From positions 1 to 44,116 of the forward strand of contig JAJFUV010000356.1 of the NCBI GenBank assembly GCA_021372245.1: a DNA stretch of 44,116 bases, read 5' to 3'. Every line of letters begins with the position of its first letter. Position 1 is the stretch's first letter. Positions 35,250 through 43,008 of the stretch are shown in pieces. A program made the translations under genes and the position numbers. Below the pieces are notes generated by a model. The model was not told the origin of the DNA. It did no database searches and worked only from the letters and a program-made list of their open reading frames with translations. The DNA comes from Terriglobales bacterium. Its GTDB lineage: Bacteria; Acidobacteriota; Terriglobia; Bryobacterales; Bryobacteraceae.

Positions 35250-35770
35250 GCGCCCGCCGCCTCGCGCCAGTAGCGGAACGTCTCCGCAGTGATGCCAGGG
35301 CGGGGATCTTCGGTGTACAACTTCTCGAGTGCAGCGAAGAAGGCCGCCGCTTGAGCGTCCAGCCCCACCAGCCGCAGGCACTTGAGGATACGCGTGATTC
35401 GCAGGTGGTTGTGGTTCATGGGGTACAGCCACTCGCGGGCGCGCTCGGCGAACTTCGGCGCACGGCGGATTTCGCACTCCAGGTCCGGCGCCATCTCAAA
35501 ACCGTAGAACCGCAGCATCCGCTCAAAGGAAGCCGTCACTGCGCGCCGCAAATCGTCCGAACGGCGGAACTCGCGAATGGCCGCCTGGTCCAGCAGCGGA
35601 GCGCGCGGATTGAAGGCACTGGGCTCGGTGAGGGGGAACAACCACTGTATGTAATCGTGAACATCTTCGAGCGTGTCATCCGGCCATGCCAGAATCTCCC
35701 GCAGCAGGCGTCCGCGGTCGTCGCGGCCACGACCCGAATAGAACTCCAGCAACCGTTCGCCACCGCTCAT
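35228..35770 (-). CDS. OGFr-domain protein
   Basis: 180 residues, no signal peptide. DDTLEDVHDYIQWLFPL (31-47), followed by EPSAFNPRAPLLD and IREFRRSDDLRRAVTASFER, is the signature of the opioid growth factor receptor conserved region, a domain named from a vertebrate nuclear protein and also present in bacteria and fungi. Its biochemical function in bacteria is unknown. WLYPMNHNHLRITRILKCLRLVG is the later helical part. Its ATG overlaps the stop of mtaB (ATGA, 35767-35770), so it is translated with a tRNA-modifying enzyme. The 3' end overlaps the propeller gene by 22 bases. Confidence 0.85.
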   Translation of the reverse strand: MSGGERLLEFYSGRGRDDRGRLLREILAWPDDTLEDVHDYIQWLFPLTEPSAFNPRAPLLDQAAIREFRRSDDLRRAVTASFERMLRFYGFEMAPDLECEIRRAPKFAERAREWLYPMNHNHLRITRILKCLRLVGLDAQAAAFFAALEKLYTEDPRPGITAETFRYWREAAGAQTKRNE

Positions 35771-37065
35771 ATGGCCGTTTCTCCGGCCTCCAGCAGGCCA
35801 TCCGAAGCGAGGCCGCCGATTGCGAGATCCACGATCCGGTTAGGCTCGCGCGGTGCCGCCAGGCTCACTTTCAGGTAATTGCCCGTGATCGCAGTGCCCG
35901 GCTCGTTCAGCGTAACGGCGGAGAGCGTCCGCCCCACCATCTTGCGCCGGAACTCCAGGTTCTTCGCCGCGGCCAGTTCTCGCAGGATCCGGTTCCGATT
36001 CTTACGCACCGGTACGGGCACTTGTTGCGGCATCCCGGCCGCAGGCGTGCCGGGGCGCACCGAGTAAGTGAAGACGTGAAGGTAAGTGAATGGAAGACTC
36101 TCGATGAAACTCCGGCTCTCTTCGAACTCGGCCTCGCTCTCGCCGGGGAATCCCACCATCACGTCGGCTCCGATGGCGGCGTCGGGCATGAGCGTGCGTG
36201 CCAGACGTACACGCTCTTCATAGTGGCGCGGCCGGTAGCGGCGCCGCATACGACGCAGCACGCTGTCCGATCCGGACTGTAGCGGAATATGCACGTGCTG
36301 CGCCATGCGAGACGAGGACGCCACCAGATCGAGCAGGTCGCCGGACCAATCCATGGGTTCCACGGAACTGAGCCGCAGCCTTCGAACGTCCGTCTCGTCG
36401 AACAAACGTCGCAGCAGATCGACCAGACGGAAGCGGCCTCCATGTTCCCTGCCCCACCGGCCCAGGTTGATGCCGCTCAAAACCACCTCGGCGTGGGTCG
36501 CCGCCAGTTTGCGCACTTCCTCCACGACCCAGTCTGCCTCGGCGCTCCGGCTGCGCCCGCGTACGCTGGGAATAACACAGAAGGTGCAGCGGTTGCCGCA
36601 GCCGTCCTGAATCTTCAGGTTGGGACGCGTGCGGTCGCCCGAAGCGTCGTCCACCGGCGCGGCCATGAACTGCTGTTCGGCGGCAATGTCGCCCACCTGG
36701 ATGAGGCCGTGAGAGGGCACGCCCTCCCCTACCTGAACCAGTTGCGGGATGTTGTGCTTGTGGCTATTGCCCACCACCCACTTCACACCCGGGAAGCCGA
36801 TCAATTCCTCGGGCCGGCGTTGCGCGTAACAGCCGGTCACCAGGATGGACGCTTCGGGATTGCGGCGATGGACGCGGTTTAGGGCATGCCGCAGATCTTC
36901 GTCGGCGGCGGCGGTGACCGTGCAGCTATTTAGAACCACGATGTCGGCGGATTCTACATCCGGAGCGGCCACCAGCCCTTCGACGCCCAGAGCACGCTCG
37001 ATGGCTGCGCCGTCGGCCTGCGTGGCCCGGCAACCGAAGTTCTGGATATAGAAGCGGCGCCCCAC
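35767..37065 (-). CDS. mtaB: tRNA t6A37 methylthiotransferase MtaB
   Basis: 432 residues from GTG. The MiaB-type N-terminal domain has Cys12, Cys48 and Cys79 (FGCRATQAD, LNSCTV, TGCYAQR) for one iron-sulfur cluster. The radical SAM domain has Cys156, Cys160, Cys163 in CGNRCTFCVIP for the other. A C-terminal TRAM-like part follows (about 370-432). FGCRATQAD rather than the GCQMN form of MiaB, and the absence of the RimO pattern, point to MtaB, which turns t6A37 into ms2t6A in ANN-decoding tRNAs. The gene is followed by the OGFr gene with an ATGA overlap. It is divergent from fliM. Confidence 0.93.
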   Translation of the reverse strand: MGRRFYIQNFGCRATQADGAAIERALGVEGLVAAPDVESADIVVLNSCTVTAAADEDLRHALNRVHRRNPEASILVTGCYAQRRPEELIGFPGVKWVVGNSHKHNIPQLVQVGEGVPSHGLIQVGDIAAEQQFMAAPVDDASGDRTRPNLKIQDGCGNRCTFCVIPSVRGRSRSAEADWVVEEVRKLAATHAEVVLSGINLGRWGREHGGRFRLVDLLRRLFDETDVRRLRLSSVEPMDWSGDLLDLVASSSRMAQHVHIPLQSGSDSVLRRMRRRYRPRHYEERVRLARTLMPDAAIGADVMVGFPGESEAEFEESRSFIESLPFTYLHVFTYSVRPGTPAAGMPQQVPVPVRKNRNRILRELAAAKNLEFRRKMVGRTLSAVTLNEPGTAITGNYLKVSLAAPREPNRIVDLAIGGLASDGLLEAGETAI

Positions 37066-37173
37066 TACTCCATGATAAGGCGGGGAGTACGGACTTTTCC
37101 CAATGATGCCGCAGACGGCTCCTCCCGATTAAGAGGTATAGCCCCGGGCAGGGGCCGGAAGGAGTCCGTCACT

Positions 37174-38142
37174 TTGAGTTCAGGCCGCGTTCTGTCGCAG
37201 GATGAAATCGACAGCGTATTTCGCAACCTGAAAGACGTCAATCAGGGCGAAGATCCCGCCAAGAAGGCGAGGCCCTACGATTTCCAGCGGCCGGACCGCA
37301 TCGCCAAGGACCAGCTGCGCTCCATCCATCTACTGCACGAGAACTTCGCCCGCAGCCTGGCGTCCAGTCTGTCGGCGTATCTCCGTGCCTACGCCATGGT
37401 GAACCTGGTCTCGGTGGAGCAGCTCTCCTACCAGGAATTCTCGCAGGGCCTTCCCACGCCGACGTGCCTGGTTACTCTGGGCATGCGTCCGTTGGACGGT
37501 AACGCGGTACTGGAATTGAATCCCTCGCTGGTGTTCCCGATCCTCGAAATGCTGCTGGGAGGGTCGGGCAAAGCCAACGTCAAGATGAACCGCGAGATCA
37601 CCGAGATCGAGCAGAACATCCTCGACGGCTTTTTCCGGCTCATCCTGCACGACCTCAGAACCTCCTGGCACGGTGTCACCAACATCGACTTCAGCATTGA
37701 AGCCCACGAGACGGAACCACAGATGCTGCAGGTGCTGGCTCCGAACGAAGCCATTGTGGCCATCAGCATTGAGGTGCGCATCGGGGAAAATTCGGGGCTG
37801 ATGAACATCGGCATGCCGAGCATCATCATCAAGATGCTGCGGCAGAAATTCGACCAGCAGTGGTCGATGCGCAAAACTCAATCCACCGAAGGCGAGCAGG
37901 AGCGCATCTTTCGCCTGATCCGCCCGGCGAATCTGCACGTAGATGCCCGCCTGGAGGGCCCCACCCTCAGCGTGGAAGACATGATGCGGCTGGAGTGCGG
38001 CGACGTGCTGACATTCGACTTCCCCGTGGATCACCCGCTGAACCTGAGAATCAACAACTGCCTGAAATTCCGCGGATATGTGGTGAACACCGGACGCAAG
38101 AGGGCCTTCAGCATTCAAGAGCCGTTCGTGGCCCACGACTAG
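37174..38142 (+). CDS. fliM: Flagellar motor switch protein FliM
   Basis: 322 residues from TTG at 37174, with AAGGAG about 10 bases upstream. From this start the product begins SSGRVLSQDEIDSVF, the conserved CheY-P-binding peptide of FliM; the frame stays open to 37072 but that extension is not FliM-like. The middle CheC-like domain (about 45-225) includes LLGGSGKANVKMNREITEIE, and the C-terminal SpoA/FliN-like domain (about 240-320) includes MMRLECGDVLTFDFP. FliM controls switching of flagellar rotation in the C-ring. No other flagellar gene is nearby. Confidence 0.95.
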   Translation: MSSGRVLSQDEIDSVFRNLKDVNQGEDPAKKARPYDFQRPDRIAKDQLRSIHLLHENFARSLASSLSAYLRAYAMVNLVSVEQLSYQEFSQGLPTPTCLVTLGMRPLDGNAVLELNPSLVFPILEMLLGGSGKANVKMNREITEIEQNILDGFFRLILHDLRTSWHGVTNIDFSIEAHETEPQMLQVLAPNEAIVAISIEVRIGENSGLMNIGMPSIIIKMLRQKFDQQWSMRKTQSTEGEQERIFRLIRPANLHVDARLEGPTLSVEDMMRLECGDVLTFDFPVDHPLNLRINNCLKFRGYVVNTGRKRAFSIQEPFVAHD

Positions 38143-38204
38143 CTTTGCTTGAGATGGCGTGTTGCCCCATAATGTAATGATTTCAGCGGAGCGATACACG
38201 CCAG

Positions 38205-39917
38205 ATGGAGTTTCCCACATACCGGGGCGTGCCCCAGTGCACGATAGAAGACTATGAGCGGCGCTTTGCGGGGCGCCACCGTGTGCAAGACACGGTTTCT
38301 TACTGGGCCCAACGAAAGCCGCAATCGGTGGCCATCATCGATGCCGACACCCGCGCGGAGCTGACCTGGGCCGAGTTCGACCGCGCCACCACCGCGCTGG
38401 CCATCAAGCTCATCGGGATGGGGCTCCGCAAAGGCGATTACGTGGCCACCAGCCTGCCGATGCTTATCGAGCACGTCCTGCTGGCCTACGCCTGCTTCAA
38501 GATCGGCGTCATCCACGCTCCGCTCGATCTACGCCTGCAACCGGCCGAGGTGCTGCGCTCGCTCTCGCTGCTCAGTCCGAGGGTCTACGCGCACCTGGGA
38601 CGCACACCGTCGGCGGATTTCCGTGAACTGGCCCGGGCAGTGAAGCGGCAATGTCCTTCGATCGAACATTTCATCCAGTTCTCCCCGCCGGAAGAAACCA
38701 TGGAGGGCGCCATCAACGCCTACGCGCTGGCGGCCCAAGTCCGCGAAATGCAGCCCAGCGGAGAACTCGCCGCAGCCTACCGTGAGGCGGCCGCCGGCGT
38801 CACCGAATACGACGGCGCGCAGGTCATCTTCACCACTGGCTCGACGGGCATGCCGAAGGCCGCCCTGCTCAGCCACCGCAATATCACCAGCCAGAACATG
38901 AGCCTCGGCGCGGCGGGCGAGTTCACCGAATCCACCATAATGCTGAACAACCTGCCGCCTTCGCACGTCGGCGGGCAATCGGAAATTTTGATGACAACGC
39001 TGTTCTGCGGCGGCACGTCGGTCATCCTGCACATCTTCGATCCGGCCAAGTCGCTCCAGGCCATCCAGGACTGCAAGGTGGACAAACTGGGGCAGATCCC
39101 CGCCATGTACAACCTCGAGTGGAGGCTGGCCGGCTACCGCGATTACGACCTCTCCAGCATCGATATCGCGGTATATGGCGGCCAACAGGTCTCGGGCGCG
39201 TTTCTCGATAAGCTGGCGGCCATGGCCCCGCGTTTCGGCACCGGGCTTGGTCTGACCGAGGCGGCGGGCTTCTGCACGTACACGCGCATGAGCGACAACC
39301 TGGATGAAATCGAGGGGGCGCTGGGATACGCCACGCCAGCTTATCCGGTTTCCATCCGCGAGCCGATGACGGAGTCCGGCGCGGCCGGGCGGGAATTGCC
39401 GCCAGGGATGGAGGGGCATGTCTGCTTCCGGGGGCCGCAAACATTCCTCGGCTATGTCAACGATCCTGAAGCCACCTCGCGCGCAGTTTCGACGGACGGC
39501 TATCTTTACACCGGCGACATCGGCTCGATGGGGGATCGCGGCCTGCGGCTTTCGGGCCGCGCCCATTGGATGATCAAGCCGGCCGGCTACCAGGTTTTCC
39601 CGGAGCAGGTGGAAAACCACTTCTGCGCCCTGGCGGACAAGGTGGCGTCCTGCGGGGTGGTGGGAGCCGAGCACGCCGTGTTTTCGGAGGCAATCGTTGC
39701 GTTCGTCGAGAAGAAGGCCGGCGCCTCACTGGATGTGCGCGAACTTCGGAGACACGCCCGCGGATTGCCGGGCTACATGCGCCCGCTGCACTATGTGGTA
39801 CTCGAACCGGGCCAGCTACCTCTCAACCGCGTGGCCAAAACGGACTACGTGCTTCTGTCGGAAAGGGCGAAACAGGAAGTGTCCCGTTTGCGCGCCGCGC
39901 GCAAGTGGGACCGTTAG
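38205..39917 (+). CDS. AMP-forming acyl-CoA synthetase/ligase-like enzyme
   Basis: 570 residues, cytoplasmic. Adenylate-forming motifs in order: FTTGSTGMPKAALLSH (A3, about 209-224), GTGLGLTEAAGFCTYTR (A5-like), DGYLYTGDIG (A7), LSGRAHWMIKPAGYQVFPEQVE (A8) and LPLNRVAKTDY with Lys545 as the likely catalytic lysine (A10). The A10 motif lacks the usual GK-x-x-R form. The substrate is a carboxylic acid that cannot be predicted; a medium- or long-chain acyl or aryl acid is likely. No strong ribosome site is seen. The 3' end overlaps the convergent transporter gene by 4 bases. Confidence 0.9.
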   Translation: MEFPTYRGVPQCTIEDYERRFAGRHRVQDTVSYWAQRKPQSVAIIDADTRAELTWAEFDRATTALAIKLIGMGLRKGDYVATSLPMLIEHVLLAYACFKIGVIHAPLDLRLQPAEVLRSLSLLSPRVYAHLGRTPSADFRELARAVKRQCPSIEHFIQFSPPEETMEGAINAYALAAQVREMQPSGELAAAYREAAAGVTEYDGAQVIFTTGSTGMPKAALLSHRNITSQNMSLGAAGEFTESTIMLNNLPPSHVGGQSEILMTTLFCGGTSVILHIFDPAKSLQAIQDCKVDKLGQIPAMYNLEWRLAGYRDYDLSSIDIAVYGGQQVSGAFLDKLAAMAPRFGTGLGLTEAAGFCTYTRMSDNLDEIEGALGYATPAYPVSIREPMTESGAAGRELPPGMEGHVCFRGPQTFLGYVNDPEATSRAVSTDGYLYTGDIGSMGDRGLRLSGRAHWMIKPAGYQVFPEQVENHFCALADKVASCGVVGAEHAVFSEAIVAFVEKKAGASLDVRELRRHARGLPGYMRPLHYVVLEPGQLPLNRVAKTDYVLLSERAKQEVSRLRAARKWDR

Positions 39918-41176
39918 CGCGCCACCTGTCCGTTTCGCTCCGCCGCATCGCGAATGAAGTAGACCAGGTAGCCTGCCAGCACCAAGCCGGCCGCGACGAA
40001 CATGATGACCGAAACTCCCGCGAAGACGCCGCCCAATCCGAAACGGCTCTTCAGGAAACCGGCAACGAGCACGCCGATGCCGCCGGCCAGGCAGTTGGCG
40101 GTGTTCATGAGCGCCAGCGCCGTCGAGCGGAGCCGCGGCTGAAGCAAATCGCACGTCACGGTCGGTTCGGTGATGCTACCTAGAGCGCGCAGGAGCGCAA
40201 AACCGGCGATGAAGACGCTCACCAGCGCGTAGGTCGGGTGCACCAGGAAACCCAATAACAGAGGCGCTGCTCCGAAATAACACACGGCGCCGAACAGCAT
40301 CCGACGCCGGGACACATTTCGCGAGACGCGGTCGGAAAGCCAGCCCCCCGCAATGGCGCCCACGGTCGCCGTCATCTGCAGCATGAACGTTCCCGAGAAG
40401 CCCGCCGCCGTCAGGCTCAGGTTGAACGTCTCTTTGTAGTAAAGCGGGAGCCAGTTGAAGAAGATCCAGGTGCCGATGGAGATCAGCATGCCGGAGCCGA
40501 CCAGCAGGCGCCAGGTCACGATGCCGGAAAGCGCACGCAGATCCGTCCCGATGGTGCCCCATGAGGGCCGCGCACTGGCGCTATCGACGGCATCGCGCGG
40601 ACGGTCGCGCAGGAAGATCAGGCCGGCGCCAGCGAGCAGCAGTCCTGCCGCGCCCAGGATATAGAAACTCGGGCGCCACCCCAGGTGATCGCCCAGATAG
40701 CCCGCCAGCGTACCGCCGGCGATCAGGCCGAAGTTCAATCCGGCCAAGTGCAGGCCCATGGCCGTGGCCCTCGTGTCGGTATCGTGGTGATCGGCCATCA
40801 GAGCCAACGCGGCGGGCAGATACGCACATTCGGTGACGCCAAGCATGATCCGCATCACCAGCAGTTCCGTGGCGCTGTGCGCGAACCCGGTCCAGATAGT
40901 GACCAGGCTCCAGGCCGTCAGGCTCAGCACTACGAGGCGGCTGCGCGAGAAGCGGTCCGCCAGGACGCCCGCGAACGGCGAGCCGACCGCGTAGCTCCAC
41001 AGGAAGAAGGAGCCCAGCGCGGCCAATGCCACGTCGGACATCCCCAACTCGGCGCCGAGCAGAGGGAACACCGCCGAGATGGCGGTCCGGTCTGCGTAAT
41101 TGACCATCGCCACCACGCAGAGGAACACCACCAGTTCCCATTTGTACCGCGGAGACAACTTCCCCGCGCGGCTCAT
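39914..41176 (-). CDS. MFS transporter, possible sugar-acid symporter (ACS-like)
   Basis: 420 residues with about 12 membrane helices. The first loop carries GVLADRFSRSRLV, the MFS loop 2-3 motif, and the N-terminal region VVAMVNYADRTAISAVFPLL resembles anion:cation symporters that take hexuronates, glucarate or related acids. RIMLGVTECAYLPAALALM is also typical. Its ATG overlaps the stop of the HpcH/HpaI aldolase gene (ATGA, 41173-41176), so it is likely translated with it. Together they suggest uptake and cleavage of a sugar acid. The exact substrate is not readable. Confidence 0.9.
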   Translation of the reverse strand: MSRAGKLSPRYKWELVVFLCVVAMVNYADRTAISAVFPLLGAELGMSDVALAALGSFFLWSYAVGSPFAGVLADRFSRSRLVVLSLTAWSLVTIWTGFAHSATELLVMRIMLGVTECAYLPAALALMADHHDTDTRATAMGLHLAGLNFGLIAGGTLAGYLGDHLGWRPSFYILGAAGLLLAGAGLIFLRDRPRDAVDSASARPSWGTIGTDLRALSGIVTWRLLVGSGMLISIGTWIFFNWLPLYYKETFNLSLTAAGFSGTFMLQMTATVGAIAGGWLSDRVSRNVSRRRMLFGAVCYFGAAPLLLGFLVHPTYALVSVFIAGFALLRALGSITEPTVTCDLLQPRLRSTALALMNTANCLAGGIGVLVAGFLKSRFGLGGVFAGVSVIMFVAAGLVLAGYLVYFIRDAAERNGQVAR

Positions 41177-41955
41177 GGGTTCACTTTGATCCGGCTGAAT
41201 TCTTCGAAGGCTTTCTGGAAACCGGACATCAGCATGCCGTGGTCACTTCCGGCCGTAACCATGCGAGCACCGCGATCCAACATCTTCTGCGCGGCTTCCG
41301 GCGAGCCCGAGGTGGTACCCCACCACTTGCCGTGCTTGCGCGCTGCCTCGTCCACACGGCGGAAAGCCTCCTGCATTTTCGGATGGTCGAACTGGAAGGG
41401 GACGCCCAAGCTCACGCTCAGATCCGCCGGGCCGACGAACAGCAGGTCGAAACCGGGCACCGCGGCAATGTCGTCGATAACGTCCAGCGTCTCGGCGTCC
41501 TCCACCTGCAGCGCCAGGAACACTTCCTCGTTGCCCTGCTTCAGGTGATCGAGCGGAGAGGCCATGCCATGATCCGCGTCCGCGCCGACGCCATCGAAGC
41601 CACGCCTGCCAACCGGCGGGAACCGCACCCAGTCCACCCACTGCCGGGCCTCCGCCGCGCTGCGGCAATGCGGAACCATGATGCCATTGGCCCCGAACTC
41701 CAGAGCCCTCATCGGCGCGTCGTAGCCGCTCTTGCGGATCCTCACCATCAGGTCCATGCCCGTGGCACGGCAGGCCAGCGAGATCGGATCGATCGAATCG
41801 TAACCCCAGGCGCGATGCTCCAGGTCCAGCCAGATGAGGTCGAAGCCCACGCGGCCGAGAAATTCGATGAGCCACGGCTCCTTGACACGGCCGATCCCCA
41901 CCGTCAGAACATAGCCGCCCTCGCGCAATTTCTTAAGAACTCTGCTGTTGGTCAT
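41173..41955 (-). CDS. HpcH/HpaI-family class II aldolase
   Basis: 260 residues. Family motifs are complete: WLDLEHRAW with catalytic His47, VRIRKSG with Arg72 (substrate carboxylate), GANGIMVPHCRSAAEARQWV, RFPPVGRRG, Glu152 in LQVEDAE and Asp178 in GPADLS, the metal ligands. Such enzymes split 2-keto-3-deoxy sugar acids or 4-hydroxy-2-oxo acids to pyruvate and an aldehyde. With the coupled MFS gene it suggests sugar-acid catabolism. There is no clear Shine-Dalgarno sequence before the ATG. Confidence 0.92.
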   Translation of the reverse strand: MTNSRVLKKLREGGYVLTVGIGRVKEPWLIEFLGRVGFDLIWLDLEHRAWGYDSIDPISLACRATGMDLMVRIRKSGYDAPMRALEFGANGIMVPHCRSAAEARQWVDWVRFPPVGRRGFDGVGADADHGMASPLDHLKQGNEEVFLALQVEDAETLDVIDDIAAVPGFDLLFVGPADLSVSLGVPFQFDHPKMQEAFRRVDEAARKHGKWWGTTSGSPEAAQKMLDRGARMVTAGSDHGMLMSGFQKAFEEFSRIKVNP

Positions 41956-42032
41956 GAAGCTATGGAGTTTAACTCATTTCATGCCCCCCGCGCGGCCATC
42001 TCTGCTACGCTAAACGTCCAGGGGGTGTCAGC

Positions 42033-42980
42033 ATGCAGATCTCCAGGCGTGATTTCTTTGCCGCCGCGGCAGTTGCTACGCAACTGGACGCCAAGACGGG
42101 AATGCCTATGCGCGTTTTAGGAAAGACCGGCGTGCGCGTCAGCGCGCTGGCTTTCGGATGCGGCAGCCGTTTCGTCAGCTACAAGACCGATGAGGACGCC
42201 GTCGCCGCCCTGAACCGGGCCCTCGACCAGGGCGTCACCTATGTAGACACTTCGGCCTCTTACGGCAACGGCGTCAGCGAAACCCGCGTCGGCATGGTCA
42301 TGAAGACCCGTCGCAAGCAGGTATTCCTGGCGACGAAAGTGCCGCCGCGTGGAGCCGACGAGGCCATGCGGTCGATCGAAGCCAGCCTCAAGCGCTTGCA
42401 GACGGATCACGTCGACCTGCTGCACATCCATGGATTGATGGATGAGAAGGACTTGGCGGCGGCCGAAGCCGGCGTTCTCAAGGTGCTTTACAGGATGCGG
42501 GACCAGAAGGTCACGCGCTTCATCGGCATTACCTGCCACGCTTACCCGGCGGTGCTCAAGACGGCACTCGAGCGCCACGACTTCGACGCCACGCAAATGG
42601 CCCTGAACGCCGCACGCATCGGCGCAGCGCGGTTGCGTCCGCAAGAGGAAGCGCTCGAACCGCTCACGCGTGGCTTCGAAAACGTGGCCCTGCCGGTGGC
42701 CCTGCGCAAGAAGATGGGCGTCATCGCCATGAAGGTCTTCGCGCAGGAAAAGCTGGTGCCAAAGGCTCCTGTCGAGAAACTGGTCCAGTACTCGCTTTCT
42801 CTGCCGGTCACGGCCATCGTGATCGGCATGCCCAAGGTGGAGCACATCGACGAGAACATCCGCCTGGTGAAGACCCTGAAGAAGATGCAACCCGATGAGA
42901 TGCGCAGCCTGTCGCATAAGCTCATCGCGACGGAAAAAGCTTCGCTCGACCGCTACTTCGCCCATCACGTGGACGCCTGA
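42033..42980 (+). CDS. Tat-exported aldo/keto reductase
   Basis: 315 residues. The leader SRRDFFAAAAVATQ is a short twin-arginine-type signal, so export is likely though the hydrophobic core is brief. The AKR tetrad is present: Asp72 and Tyr77 in DTSASYGNG, Lys102 in ATKVPP and His133 in LLHIHG. The NADPH-binding end includes VIGMPKVEHIDENI. GGGGGTG lies 6 bases before the ATG. AKRs reduce sugar or keto substrates. The gene is divergent from the aldolase and is followed after 28 bases by a secreted protein gene. The C-terminal part matches the shorter bacterial AKR group. Confidence 0.88.
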   Translation: MQISRRDFFAAAAVATQLDAKTGMPMRVLGKTGVRVSALAFGCGSRFVSYKTDEDAVAALNRALDQGVTYVDTSASYGNGVSETRVGMVMKTRRKQVFLATKVPPRGADEAMRSIEASLKRLQTDHVDLLHIHGLMDEKDLAAAEAGVLKVLYRMRDQKVTRFIGITCHAYPAVLKTALERHDFDATQMALNAARIGAARLRPQEEALEPLTRGFENVALPVALRKKMGVIAMKVFAQEKLVPKAPVEKLVQYSLSLPVTAIVIGMPKVEHIDENIRLVKTLKKMQPDEMRSLSHKLIATEKASLDRYFAHHVDA

Positions 42981-43008
42981 AGATTCCGGACACATCCCGG
43001 GGGGAATT

